Source of the DNA: Oscillospiraceae bacterium | GTDB lineage: Bacteria; Bacillota; Clostridia; Oscillospirales; Acutalibacteraceae | Assembly (NCBI GenBank): GCA_910574935.1 | Contig: CAJTCU010000013.1 | Coordinates: 1-64,000 of the forward strand | Direction: 5' to 3' | Length of the DNA stretch: 64,000 bases | Notes under the pieces: model-generated | Databases searched by the model: none | Seen by the model: only the letters and a program-made list of their open reading frames with translations | Told to the model about the DNA's origin: nothing | Made by a program: the position numbers and the translations under genes | Part shown: piece by piece, positions 51,648-61,596 of the stretch | How the letters are laid out: each line of letters opens with the position of its first letter | Position numbering within the stretch: the first letter of the stretch is position 1

Positions 51648-52907
51648 ATGAACAAAGATTTCTACGCCGGTAACCGCCGGCGTCTATACGAACAGATGAA
51701 GCCGGGCTCCCTGCTGGTCCTCTTCTCCGGCATGGAGGTCCGCAAGACCAATGATGAGTTCTACCCCTTCTACACCAACCGCAACTTCCTCTACCTGACC
51801 AACCTGGACCAAAAAGAGTCCGCCCTGATTGCCCAAAAGGACAGTGCCGGCCAGGTGACGGAAAAGGTCTATCTGCTGCCCCCGGATCTGATGGCCGAGC
51901 GCTGGACTGGGAAACGCATTCAGCCAGACCAGGCGGCAGAGCTCTCTGGCATAGAGAGCATCGGCCTGGTGGGTGAGTTTCAGGCCGAGCTGCACCGGCT
52001 GGCTGCCAGCGGACGCTTTCAGCACTTATACCTGGACCTGTACCGGGCCTCTCCCTCTGACCGGGATGAGCCCGCCCACCTGCTGCTCAAGCGAGTACAG
52101 AGCGATTACCCCTACCTAAGGGTGGAGAACGCCAACGCCCTGATCCGCCGGCTGCGCACTATTAAGCAGCCCTGCGAAATCGCGGCCCTGCGAAAGGCGG
52201 AAGAGATTACTTCAGCGGGTATCACCGCCATGATGCGGGCCTCGAAGCCCGGCATGTACGAGTACCAGTACAAGGCGGTGTTCGACTATGCCCTGGGCCA
52301 ATACGGGCCCCAGGGGCCAGGGTTCCCCTCTATTATCTCCGCGGGGAAAAACAATTTCTGCATTCACTACTACGCCTACCAGGGCCAGGCCCTGGATGGG
52401 GACATGGTCCTCAATGACGTAGGGGCCTGGTATGACCATATGATCACTGACGTTTCCAGGGGCTGGCCCTGCAACGGCAAGTTTAACGACCGCCAGCGGC
52501 AGCTCTATGAGATGGCTCTGGCGACCTCGGACCACATGTTTGGCATCATTAAGCCGGGGATGAAAATGGCTGATGTAGACGGCGAATCCCACCGGTATTG
52601 CGCCCGGCTGATGAAGGACGCGGGACTTTTGGATGACGTGAAAAACATCGGCCGGTACATGTGGCACGGCGGGGCCCACCACGTGGGCTTTGACGTTCAC
52701 GACGTGGTGGAGGTCCCAGAGGTGATTGGCCCGGGCATGGTGTTCTGCGTGGACATCGGTATCTATCATGAGGAGCTGGGCATTGGCTTTAGACTGGAGG
52801 ATAACTGCCTGGTCACCGAGACAGGCTGCGAGAACCTCTCGGCCTGCACGCCCCGGACCATAGAGGCCATTGAGGACACCATGCGCCAGAATTTCGTGGC
52901 GTTTTAA
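51648..52907 (+). CDS. M24-family Xaa-Pro aminopeptidase (aminopeptidase P)
   Basis: Dimetal peptidase removing the N-terminal residue before proline; cytoplasmic, 419 residues, AMP-P type with an N-terminal creatinase-like domain (LLVLFSGMEVRKTNDEFYPF, NRNFLYLTNLDQKESALIAQ). Metal ligands are seen in LNDVGAWYDHMITDVSRGWP (two Asp), GAHHVGFDVHDV (His), and two later Glu (YHEELGIGFRLEDNCLVTE). RBS ACAGGAGG. It is 40 bases after GH31, in the same cluster, which is unusual company for a peptidase. One reading is that the imported glycans carry hydroxyproline-rich peptide (extensin/arabinogalactan protein), which would suit GH127; this is inference. Confidence 0.93.
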   Translation: MNKDFYAGNRRRLYEQMKPGSLLVLFSGMEVRKTNDEFYPFYTNRNFLYLTNLDQKESALIAQKDSAGQVTEKVYLLPPDLMAERWTGKRIQPDQAAELSGIESIGLVGEFQAELHRLAASGRFQHLYLDLYRASPSDRDEPAHLLLKRVQSDYPYLRVENANALIRRLRTIKQPCEIAALRKAEEITSAGITAMMRASKPGMYEYQYKAVFDYALGQYGPQGPGFPSIISAGKNNFCIHYYAYQGQALDGDMVLNDVGAWYDHMITDVSRGWPCNGKFNDRQRQLYEMALATSDHMFGIIKPGMKMADVDGESHRYCARLMKDAGLLDDVKNIGRYMWHGGAHHVGFDVHDVVEVPEVIGPGMVFCVDIGIYHEELGIGFRLEDNCLVTETGCENLSACTPRTIEAIEDTMRQNFVAF

Positions 52908-52923
52908 GCATGGGGAGCGGGGA

Positions 52924-53997
52924 ATGAACGAGGTACTGATGATCGTGATGGCCGTGGGCGCGGTGCTGGGGGGCTTTGACCGGCTGCGGGGCAACAAGTG
53001 GGGCTTTGGCGACAAGTTCGAGACCGGCTTTATGCTGCTGGGCTCCATGGCCCTGTCTATGGCCGGGATGATCTGCCTGGCCCCGGTGCTGGCCAACTGG
53101 CTGGGCCGGGTTATTGTGCCCTTGTATCAGCTGATGGGCGTGGACCCAGGCATGTTCGGCAGTGTGCTGGCCATTGATATGGGCGGCTACCAGCTCTCCA
53201 AAGAACTGGCCAGAGACCCGCAGATTGGCAGTTACGCGGGCCTGGTGGTAGCGGCCATTTTCGGCTGTACCCTGGTGTTTACCGTGCCGGTGGGCATGGG
53301 GCTAATTCAGCGGGAGGACCGGCCCTTTTTTGCCCAGGGGGTGATGCTGGGTCTAGCGGCCATGCCGGTGGGCCTGGCTGTGGGCGGGCTGCTCTGCGGC
53401 CTGACCTTACTGGAATGCCTGTGGCAGAACCTGCCGGTGTTCCTTTTGGCAATCCTGCTGTTTATTGGCCTACGGCTGATCCCGAACAAGATGGTGAAGG
53501 GCTTCTGCCTCTTGTCCGAGGGCATCCGCTGGCTGGTGACCATTGGCCTGGTGCTGGCCGCCGTGGAGTCCATGACTGGCTGGAACCCCATTCCGGGCAT
53601 GACCCCTATTGCCGAGGCAATGGATACTGTGGCCTCTATCGGTGTGGTGCTGCTGGGCAGCCTGCCTATGGCGGAGTTGATCCGCCGCCTGCTGGTGCGG
53701 CCCTTTGCCTGGCTGGGGGACAGGCTGGGCATGAAACCCCAAAGCCTGACGGGCATGCTGGTGGGCCTGGTCAGCGCCCTGCCCACCCTTTCTATGTACA
53801 AGGATATGGACAGCCGGGGCAAGGTGGCGGCAGGGGCCTTTTTGGTCAGTGGTACCAGTCTTTTGGCCGCGCACATGGCCTTTGTGGTTAGCACCGAGCC
53901 CCCCATGCTTTTAGCCGTGCTGGCCGCCAAGCTGGCCGGGGCCCTGGCCGCCGTAGCACTGGCCCTGGCCTCTCGAAAAAAGGAAGCGGGGGCGTGA
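52924..53997 (+). CDS. EutH-like membrane transporter (orphan)
   Basis: Polytopic membrane protein, 357 residues, about ten hydrophobic segments, of the EutH (ethanolamine permease) family: the N-terminal GGFDRLRGNKWGFGDKFETG, AMGALALSM-like LLGSMALSMAGMICLAPVLA and VLAIDMGGYQLSKELA are hallmarks. No other ethanolamine-utilisation gene is nearby. It begins 16 bases after the peptidase stop, so it is co-transcribed with the carbohydrate and peptidase genes, and ethanolamine may not be its cargo. It is last in the cluster, with a terminator 25 bases on. Confidence 0.85.
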   Translation: MNEVLMIVMAVGAVLGGFDRLRGNKWGFGDKFETGFMLLGSMALSMAGMICLAPVLANWLGRVIVPLYQLMGVDPGMFGSVLAIDMGGYQLSKELARDPQIGSYAGLVVAAIFGCTLVFTVPVGMGLIQREDRPFFAQGVMLGLAAMPVGLAVGGLLCGLTLLECLWQNLPVFLLAILLFIGLRLIPNKMVKGFCLLSEGIRWLVTIGLVLAAVESMTGWNPIPGMTPIAEAMDTVASIGVVLLGSLPMAELIRRLLVRPFAWLGDRLGMKPQSLTGMLVGLVSALPTLSMYKDMDSRGKVAAGAFLVSGTSLLAAHMAFVVSTEPPMLLAVLAAKLAGALAAVALALASRKKEAGA

Positions 53998-54019
53998 GAC
54001 CGCTCTCCCAAAGATAGCA

Positions 54020-54059
54020 AAACGCCGGGACTCTAAAGCAGAAGTTCCGGCGTTTTTTA
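54020..54059 (+). terminator. Terminator of the sugar cluster
   Basis: AAAACGCCGG / CCGGCGTTTT stem, then TTTATC. It ends a transcript that could span about 11 kb from the LacI-controlled promoter. Confidence 0.85.
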
Positions 54060-54071
54060 TCATACCTTTGG

Positions 54072-54123
54072 TTAAGGCAACACCGCGCAATACGGTGCTT
54101 AGAATTGTGCGGTATTGCCTTAA
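54072..54123. mobile_element. Miniature 52-bp R2 hairpin
   Basis: Starts TTAAGGCAACACCGC, ends GCGGTATTGCCTTAA, with only a short middle (GCAATACGGTGCTTAGAATT). It is essentially the two ends of R2 joined, a perfect hairpin apart from one mismatch, and looks like an internal deletion derivative. The rest of the gap to rubrerythrin holds a CCAAGACTTGG / CCAAGCCCCG hairpin. Confidence 0.7.
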
Positions 54124-54273
54124 CTTAAGCAAAGATAAGTTTCCACGTAGAGACCATGTTCCCATGGGCCCTAGAGTGCCACCCTAATAATCACAAAGGG
54201 CCAAGACTTGGTTTTGCCAAGCCCCGACCCTTTGACCGCTGTCTTTTCCCTATCCTGTTGTTCGGTGGTAATA

Positions 54274-54813
54274 TTAGTAGTTCTCGGGCTTTACCTGGAA
54301 ATAGCTCTGGGGATGGGCGCAGACCGGACAGACCTCCGGGGCCTTCTTGCCCACGCAGATGTGGCCGCAGTTCCTGCACTGCCAAATGGCGTCCCCGTCC
54401 TTAGAGAACACCGCCCCTTCCTCCAGGTTCTTCAGCAGCTTACGGTAGCGTTCCTCGTGCTCCTTTTCAATCTTCGCTACGCCCTCAAACAGGTTAGCAA
54501 TCTGGTCAAAGCCCTCTTCCCGGGCGGTCTTGGCAAAGCCCGCGTACATGTCGGTCCACTCGTAATTTTCTCCTTCGGCCGCGGCCTTCAGGTTCTCCTT
54601 GGTCTCGCCAATACCGCCATTGAGCAGCTTAAACCACATTTTGGCGTGTTCCTTCTCGTTGGCGGCGGTCTCCTCGAAAATGGCGGCGATCTGCTCGTAG
54701 CCGTCCTTACGGGCCTTGCTGGCAAAGTAGGTGTACTTGTTGCGGGCCTGGCTCTCACCGGCAAAGGCGGTAAGCAGGTTAGCCTCGGTTTTACTTCCTT
54801 TTAGTTCAGGCAT
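54274..54813 (-). CDS. rbr: Rubrerythrin
   Basis: Cytoplasmic non-haem diiron peroxidase that detoxifies hydrogen peroxide in anaerobes; 179 residues. The N-terminal four-helix bundle has diiron ligands in [40 protein letters not shown] and [20 protein letters not shown]. The C-terminal rubredoxin domain has the CRNC and CPVC pairs ([20 protein letters not shown]). All ligands are present. ATG 54813 has AAGGAGG 8 bases upstream. Single gene with its own promoter; it supports an anaerobic lifestyle. Confidence 0.97.
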   Translation of the reverse strand: MPELKGSKTEANLLTAFAGESQARNKYTYFASKARKDGYEQIAAIFEETAANEKEHAKMWFKLLNGGIGETKENLKAAAEGENYEWTDMYAGFAKTAREEGFDQIANLFEGVAKIEKEHEERYRKLLKNLEEGAVFSKDGDAIWQCRNCGHICVGKKAPEVCPVCAHPQSYFQVKPENY

Positions 54814-54895
54814 GGGACGTTCCTCCTTGTAAAAAATTTAGCCGTATTAAGATTGCAATGCGTGTACTTGTGGCCTTGATATACTGCTTTTAGAT

Positions 54896-54924
54896 ATTAT
54901 GGCATAAAATGGCAAAAATGTCAA
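54896..54924 (-). promoter_or_regulatory. Promoter of the rubrerythrin gene
   Basis: On the minus strand TTGACA (54924-54919), a 17-base spacer and CATAAT (54901-54896), giving an 80-base leader. No clear PerR box was seen. Confidence 0.7.
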
Positions 54925-54980
54925 TAATTCTTATTTTTAGAAATCTGGGAAGCGGTCATATTGGGAAATCAAAAAAACAC

Positions 54981-55160
54981 CTAGGGCAATACCGCAGAAT
55001 TCTAAGTACCGTATTGCGCAGTCAGATTTTTCTTCAGAGGGTACAGATTGAGCGCCGTCCATCTCACCATTGACCAGCGAAAGCTGTGCCCTATCACGGA
55101 AAATCTGCAAGCAAGACGGTGCTTAAGGCGCCACCCGCGAATGGTGCGGGGTTGCCCTAG
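54981..55160. mobile_element. R2 repeat (MITE-like), full copy with CTAG ends
   Basis: 180 bp, from CTAGGGCAATACCGC to GCGGGGTTGCCCTAG. The outermost bases are CTAG here instead of TTAA, so the invariant part is GGCAATACC and the shared flanking dinucleotide is TA. It lies in the gap between rubrerythrin and the zinc-ribbon gene; the remaining bases hold only their promoters. Confidence 0.75.
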
Positions 55161-55308
55161 AGAATTTCCATAACCTTTTCCCCACAGTTTTCTCTATTCA
55201 AAAGATCAAACGTGCCGAGTATCTGCCGAAAAGCTGGTTGACCAGCGTCCTTGGACTAACTTCCTATTTTGAATTTGTAAAATTATCGTGAAGCCTGGGA
55301 ACAGGCTG

Positions 55309-55337
55309 TTGAAAATTCCGGTCAGGAAGGGTATACT
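55309..55337 (+). promoter_or_regulatory. Promoter of the zinc-ribbon membrane protein gene
   Basis: TTGAAA (55309-55314), a 17-base spacer and TATACT (55332-55337). Confidence 0.7.
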
Positions 55338-55372
55338 ATGAGCAATAGAATACGTTAAAGGTGTTGATTTTT

Positions 55373-55768
55373 GTGTTTTTCCAAAGGTTCCAGCGCTTTT
55401 TGTACGGCCGCTATGGTACAGACCAGATGAGTATGGTTCTGCTGGTGCTAGGCTTAGTATTGTCCCTAGTGGGCGGAATATTCTTTTGGCCGCTCACTCT
55501 TTTGGCAGACGCTGTATTTATCTATGCGCTGTTCCGCACCTTTTCCCGGAACATTGCCGCCCGCCAGCGGGAGCTGGCAGCTTTTATGAAGCGATGGGAG
55601 CCGATTTCCCGGTGGTTCCGGGTGCAAAGGGAGCGGTTCCGCCAGCGCAAAACCTATAAGTATTTCAAATGCCCAAACTGCCGCCAGCAGCTGCGGGCGC
55701 CCCGCGGCAGGGGGAAAATTGAGGTAACCTGCCAGCGGTGCCAAAGCGTTTTTCAGACTAAGACTTAG
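55373..55768 (+). CDS. Small membrane protein with C-terminal zinc ribbon
   Basis: Function unknown. 131 residues: two hydrophobic helices (MSMVLLVLGLVLSLVGGIFF and LTLLADAVFIYALFRTF), a basic amphipathic stretch rich in Arg, then a zinc ribbon with CPNC and CQRC (FKCPNCRQQLRAPRGRGKIE then VTCQRCQSVFQTKT). The ribbon is predicted on the cytoplasmic side. The start is taken as the GTG at 55373, 9 bases after AAAGGTG; an in-frame GTG at 55361 overlaps that site. Similar small proteins are common in Clostridia. Its last codons and stop lie in the first copy of a 41-base tandem duplication. Confidence 0.75.
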   Translation: MFFQRFQRFLYGRYGTDQMSMVLLVLGLVLSLVGGIFFWPLTLLADAVFIYALFRTFSRNIAARQRELAAFMKRWEPISRWFRVQRERFRQRKTYKYFKCPNCRQQLRAPRGRGKIEVTCQRCQSVFQTKT

Positions 55769-55818
55769 TCTTTGTCCTCAAACGCTGCGTTTTTCAGACT
55801 AAGACTTAGTCTTTGTCC
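55746..55818. repeat. Tandem duplication with internal palindrome
   Basis: A 32-base unit starting GCGTTTTTCAGACTAAGACT occurs at 55746 and again at 55787 (offset 41). Each contains AGACTAAGACTTAGTCT, a palindrome with 8-base arms around one A. The first copy holds the stop codon of the zinc-ribbon gene. Confidence 0.75.
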
Positions 55819-55926
55819 CCACCCCAGCCAGCTGCTTAATGGCAGGGGATAGGTGGGGAGAATGGGAAAAAACCGAAGTAAACGTTTGTGGGGGTAAAGC
55901 CCCAGACCTTTAATGAGGAGAGCAAG

Positions 55927-57132
55927 ATGAGAGAAAAGTTTTCTAAAAGTATGCTGGGCACTGGCTGCCTACTGATTGCCTTTGCGGGGGCAGTCACCTT
56001 GGCTGTGCTGCGGTTCGACCAGGTGTGGGCCGCCCTGACTACCTTGGGCAACACGGTGGCTCCCCTGATAGGGGGCCTGGTGCTGGCCTATATTTTGAAT
56101 GTGTTCGTCCACTTTTTTGAGGATATTGCTTTTAAGCCCTTTTCCAGAATAAAATCCCCTATGTGGAAAAAGGCCCGCCGCCCCCTGGCCATTACCCTGG
56201 CCTACCTGGTGGTGCTTCTGGTGGCTGTGTTTATCTGCTGCTTTATTATCCCCAGCCTGGTGGAGTCCGTCAGCGGCCTGGCGGCCACCATACAAAAAAC
56301 CGCGCCGGTGTATGTCAACCAGTTTATGGCATGGGCCAACCAGGTTGCTCTGGAATATGACCTGACCTTTGTCCAGGACTTTTTGCGGGGCTTTAACTGG
56401 AGTTCCATGCTTACGGACGTGACAAAGGTCACCACCGAGTTTTTGGCCTCCCTGTTCAATGTTACCGTGAACCTGGCCTCCGGCGTATTTTCCGTGATAA
56501 TGGGTTTCATCTTTTCGGTATACATGCTTTTTGGAAAAGAAAAGCTGCTGCGCGGCACCAAGGACGCTCTGCGGGCATTTTTGCCCCACCGGGCCGCCGC
56601 GGTGGCCGCCCACGTGGGCCGGCTAAGCAACCGGGTGTTTTTCTCCTTTATCAAAGGGCAGCTTACCGAATGTGTGATTTTGGGGGTGCTGTGCTACCTG
56701 GGCATGAGCCTTTTGGGCCTGGACTATGCCCTGCTCATCTCCTCTGTGGTGGCGCTGGGGGCCTTAATTCCCATTTTGGGGGCCTATGTCGGCGCAGGGG
56801 TGGGGGCCTTTATCCTATTGCTTGTACACCCCATTGACGCTCTGATCTTTGTGATCTTCCTGGTAATCTTACAGCAGGTGGAGGGCAACCTGATCTATCC
56901 CCGGGTGGTGGGCTCCTCGATTGGCCTGCCGCCTCTGTGGACCATGTTCGCGGTGCTGTTCTGGGGAGGCGTCCTGGGCATTGTGGGCATCTGGATTGGC
57001 ACCCCAGTAACAGCGGTAGCCTACCGTTTGCTGCGCACAACAGTCTATAGCCGGCTGCGTAAACGGGACTCGCTGCCAGAAACGCTAGAAACAGCGGCAG
57101 AGAAAGCCTCTTCAAAAGAAGCGGGGGAATAA
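55927..57132 (+). CDS. AI-2E family (PerM/YdiK-like) transporter
   Basis: Polytopic membrane protein, 401 residues, seven to eight helices. The family layout is clear: two N-terminal helices (GTGCLLIAFAGAVTLAVLRF, VAPLIGGLVLAYILNVFVHF), a central amphipathic extracytoplasmic region, then FSFIKGQLTECVILGVLCYL and the signature YVGAGVGAFILLLVHPIDAL, LQQVEGNLIYPRVVGSSIGL, PLWTMFAVLFWGGVLGIVGI. Members include an AI-2 exporter and Na+/H+ antiporters; the cargo here is unknown. ATG 55927 has GAGGAG upstream. Single gene followed by a terminator. Confidence 0.92.
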   Translation: MREKFSKSMLGTGCLLIAFAGAVTLAVLRFDQVWAALTTLGNTVAPLIGGLVLAYILNVFVHFFEDIAFKPFSRIKSPMWKKARRPLAITLAYLVVLLVAVFICCFIIPSLVESVSGLAATIQKTAPVYVNQFMAWANQVALEYDLTFVQDFLRGFNWSSMLTDVTKVTTEFLASLFNVTVNLASGVFSVIMGFIFSVYMLFGKEKLLRGTKDALRAFLPHRAAAVAAHVGRLSNRVFFSFIKGQLTECVILGVLCYLGMSLLGLDYALLISSVVALGALIPILGAYVGAGVGAFILLLVHPIDALIFVIFLVILQQVEGNLIYPRVVGSSIGLPPLWTMFAVLFWGGVLGIVGIWIGTPVTAVAYRLLRTTVYSRLRKRDSLPETLETAAEKASSKEAGE

Positions 57133-57201
57133 CGCGCACAGGCATCGCGCCGCGCTGCCCGTATGGCACTGACACCTGTACGCTCCCTGCTAAAAACAGA
57201 A

Positions 57202-57236
57202 GAAGGAGCCTCCTCCCTACATGGAAGAGGCTCCTT
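57202..57236. terminator. Bidirectional terminator
   Basis: Stem AAGGAGCCTC / GAGGCTCCTT; the plus strand continues TTTTCG and the minus strand TTCTTCTG. It separates the convergent AI-2E and serine-hydrolase genes. Confidence 0.75.
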
Positions 57237-57289
57237 TTCGCGTACTTCATCATAAAATACTGAGGATATGGGTCATACCCTACCCGGCC

Positions 57290-58822
57290 TTAGTGGTTCA
57301 TAACCTCCCAGTACATCTTGGTCTTGGTGCTCACCTCACCCTGGGTGATCGTAAAGGCCATCTCTGGCAGGGACAGCTCCCCCAGACCACTGGGCTCGGG
57401 AATGGTGGGGGTGGCGGTTACGGTCATACCCTCTCCGGTAAAGGCGAACAGGAACCGCCGCCCGCTGGCACGACGGGTGTTGCGGATCTGCACCTCCAGC
57501 ACATCCCGGCCGCGCCAAGATCCGTTAAGGCCATAGGGCGTTCCATCCACCTCAGTCATGGCAAAATGGCCGTTCATGCCCAGGTTCAGGGTGGCTGTAC
57601 CAGTATCTTGGGTCACAATCAGCTGGGCCTTGCCGTCCTCAAACCGGAAGCCAAGAGATTCCAGCTGGCCGCCAGCAGGGGCAAAGCTCCCTACCCCGCC
57701 CACCAGGTCCGCAAACCCCGGCAAGGGGCTGTTGGGTATGTAGACCGCACCGTTTAGCGAGCCCTCGGCCCCGGGGTTGCGCATGCCGAACAGCGGGTTC
57801 AGTTCCAGGCGCTCCAGGCGCTTTTGCAGCACATGCTGGGCATGGGGGTCCTCCGGCAGGGGGCCATCAGCCATTTTGGGCAGTAGCTGATGGTAGACCG
57901 CGTCCAGGGCAGGCTGAAGGGTCTGAGAGGCCGAATGGATCACCAGCACGGCGTCCTGCTGGGTCATCACTACGCCAAACTGGCCATAGGCCCCGTCCCC
58001 CCGGAACACCCCGGGCTGGCTGCACCGCCAGAACTGGAAGCCGTAGCCAGACTGCCAGTCCGGGTCGCCGCCCCAGCCGGCTCCGGCGTTCTCGATCTGC
58101 TTGGAGGTGGCCAGGTCAAACCACTCTGGGTTCAGCAGCTGCTTGCCCTGCCAGCTGCCCTTGTTGGCCACAAACTGCACAAACCGTGCCATGTCCTCAA
58201 TGGAGATGGACATGCCCGCGCCGCCCATCTGGGTGCCGTCGGCCATGGGCTGGCAGAAGATGTCCGCCATGCCAAGAGGCTGGAACAGCCGGGGCCCAAG
58301 GAACTGGGTCAGGGACAGGCCGGTCTTTTTGGTGATTATGGCGCTAAGCAGGTTGGTGCCAGCGGTGTTATACATAAAATGGGTGCCTGGCTCGTACACA
58401 AAGGGATGATGCATAAAGTCACGGACCCAGTCCACGCTGCCGCCTTCGGCCCAATCAATCTCATCCTGGTGGCCACAGCCCATCATCAGCACGTGGCGCA
58501 GCTGGCATTTTTGCAGATTCTCGCTGGGGTTCTCGGGGACATGCTCGGGAAACAGGTCCACCAGCCGGTCGTCCAGGCTGAGGATGCCCTCCTGCACCGC
58601 GAATCCTATGGCGGTGGAGGTCAGGCTTTTACTAAAGGAGAACATAATGTGGGGCACCCCGGGCTGATATGGGGCCCAGGTTCCCTTGGCGCAGAGCTTG
58701 CCGTGGCGCAGCAGCATAAAGGCGTGCATCTCGATACCGGCGCTATAGAGCTCGTCCAGCATTGCGCCGATGGCGGCGGAGGGGATCCCTACGCTTTCGG
58801 GGGTGACGGTTTGAAAATCCAC
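57290..58822 (-). CDS. Serine hydrolase, beta-lactamase / class C-like family
   Basis: 510 residues. Penicillin-binding-like hydrolase with SxxK in IMFSFSKSLTSTAIG (Ser-Phe-Ser-Lys), the YxN-type motif in HFMYNTAGTNLL and a Gly-rich third motif region around SQTLQPALDAVY. The C-terminal 140 residues form a separate beta-rich lipocalin-like extension (LESLGFRFEDGKAQLIVTQD). No signal peptide is visible, so it is probably a cytoplasmic esterase or peptidase of the EstB/PbpX group, not an antibiotic-resistance enzyme. ATG 58822 starts a conserved MDFQTVTPESVGIPSAAI. Single gene; 130 bases downstream of the GNAT gene on the same strand. Confidence 0.88.
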   Translation of the reverse strand: MDFQTVTPESVGIPSAAIGAMLDELYSAGIEMHAFMLLRHGKLCAKGTWAPYQPGVPHIMFSFSKSLTSTAIGFAVQEGILSLDDRLVDLFPEHVPENPSENLQKCQLRHVLMMGCGHQDEIDWAEGGSVDWVRDFMHHPFVYEPGTHFMYNTAGTNLLSAIITKKTGLSLTQFLGPRLFQPLGMADIFCQPMADGTQMGGAGMSISIEDMARFVQFVANKGSWQGKQLLNPEWFDLATSKQIENAGAGWGGDPDWQSGYGFQFWRCSQPGVFRGDGAYGQFGVVMTQQDAVLVIHSASQTLQPALDAVYHQLLPKMADGPLPEDPHAQHVLQKRLERLELNPLFGMRNPGAEGSLNGAVYIPNSPLPGFADLVGGVGSFAPAGGQLESLGFRFEDGKAQLIVTQDTGTATLNLGMNGHFAMTEVDGTPYGLNGSWRGRDVLEVQIRNTRRASGRRFLFAFTGEGMTVTATPTIPEPSGLGELSLPEMAFTITQGEVSTKTKMYWEVMNH

Positions 58823-58955
58823 GGTGATTACCTCGCTTATATAAAAAATTTAGGGATAGCAAAAAAGCGGAAGCCTTGCGCGGCCAAAAAGCGTGGGTCT
58901 TTAGAGGCGGGAAAACGCCGGCGCAACGCCACAGAGAGCGGGAGGCTAGGGGGCG

Positions 58956-60847
<1,892 letters not shown>

Positions 60848-60920
60848 GAGGAAGCGGGCCGCGATGCCGCCTGGTCCAAAAGAGAAAGAACACCTCTTTG
60901 GAACTATGTTAACTATACAA

Positions 60921-60965
60921 GAAAGGCCGGAACCCAGCCAGGGCTCCGGCCTTTCTCTTATTTAT
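60921..60965 (+). terminator. Terminator of eno, convergent with the surface-protein operon
   Basis: Stem GAAAGGCCGGA / TCCGGCCTTTC with a 13-base loop, then TCTTATTTAT. Confidence 0.85.
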
Positions 60966-61047
60966 GCCGCTTTCGTACCATGGCCAAAATTCCCGCTGCC
61001 AGTACCGTGGTTCCCACATAGATCCCAATCCCCACCAAAACCCACAT
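60958..61047 (-). CDS. 29-residue membrane peptide
   Basis: Not recognised. Read from the sequence: MWVLVGIGIYVGTTVLAAGI followed by LAMVRKRHK and a TAA stop. It is one transmembrane helix with a basic cytoplasmic end. It begins 6 bases after the TAG stop of the TasA-like gene, with GGGGGAT and AGAGG just upstream, and ends next to the convergent eno terminator. The position as third gene of a tightly packed operon, and the clean hydrophobic profile, are the only support. Confidence 0.45.
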   Translation of the reverse strand: MWVLVGIGIYVGTTVLAAGILAMVRKRHK

Positions 61048-61053
61048 CTGCCT

Positions 61054-61596
61054 CTATCCCCCCACAGTGGTCCAATCTCCGTCCTCCGTCTGGGTTTGGG
61101 CAACAATAAACAGCTGCTGTTCGCCCATCAGCTGTAGCAGCTCTACTGCCTCTGGGTCCAGCTTCTTGTTAACCCGCACGGCCGTATACGCGGCCGGCGT
61201 CTGCTGTCCAGGCAGAAGCAGCCCGCCGGTCTCTTGGTTCTGGTAGTATAGATATTCGCCCTGGGCTTGCCAGTATTCCCCGGCCGGGGTGTTTTCGCAT
61301 CCTGCCGGACGGAACCCGGCGTTGGTCAGGTCGCCTGCCTCCAGCACCGCCTGTCCGTCCAGCTGGGGCGGACACAGCTTTACCCGCAGCCGGCAGGGAA
61401 CGTTCCCCTGGTTGCGAAAGGACACCCCGCCAGGGGCAGACTCTCCCGGTTCCAGCACAGGGCCAGGGCCGCTGCCGCCCAGGGGGATAACCTCCACCTT
61501 GGTTTCCGGCTGGTGGGGGGCCAGCCGGTAACACAGGCCCCACAGCACGGCTACCAGTACCAGCAGCGAGGCCGCGGCCATCTGCCGCCGCCTCAT
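61054..61596 (-). CDS. TasA/camelysin-like exported protein
   Basis: 180 residues with an N-terminal basic stretch and hydrophobic helix (MRRRQMAAASLLVLVAVLWG) acting as signal or anchor. The rest is a beta-rich domain with FRNQGNVPCRLRVKLCPPQL, YWQAQGEYLYYQNQETGGLL and LPGQQTPAAYTAVRVN. This order (N-x-G-x-V-P-x-x-V-R-V, then W...YYY..LxPG..T..L) is that of SipW-type/TasA-camelysin surface fibre proteins; similarity is by pattern only. The ATG overlaps the stop of the upstream gene (ATGA). No signal peptidase gene is in the window. Probably a surface or spore-surface component. Confidence 0.6.
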   Translation of the reverse strand: MRRRQMAAASLLVLVAVLWGLCYRLAPHQPETKVEVIPLGGSGPGPVLEPGESAPGGVSFRNQGNVPCRLRVKLCPPQLDGQAVLEAGDLTNAGFRPAGCENTPAGEYWQAQGEYLYYQNQETGGLLLPGQQTPAAYTAVRVNKKLDPEAVELLQLMGEQQLFIVAQTQTEDGDWTTVGG

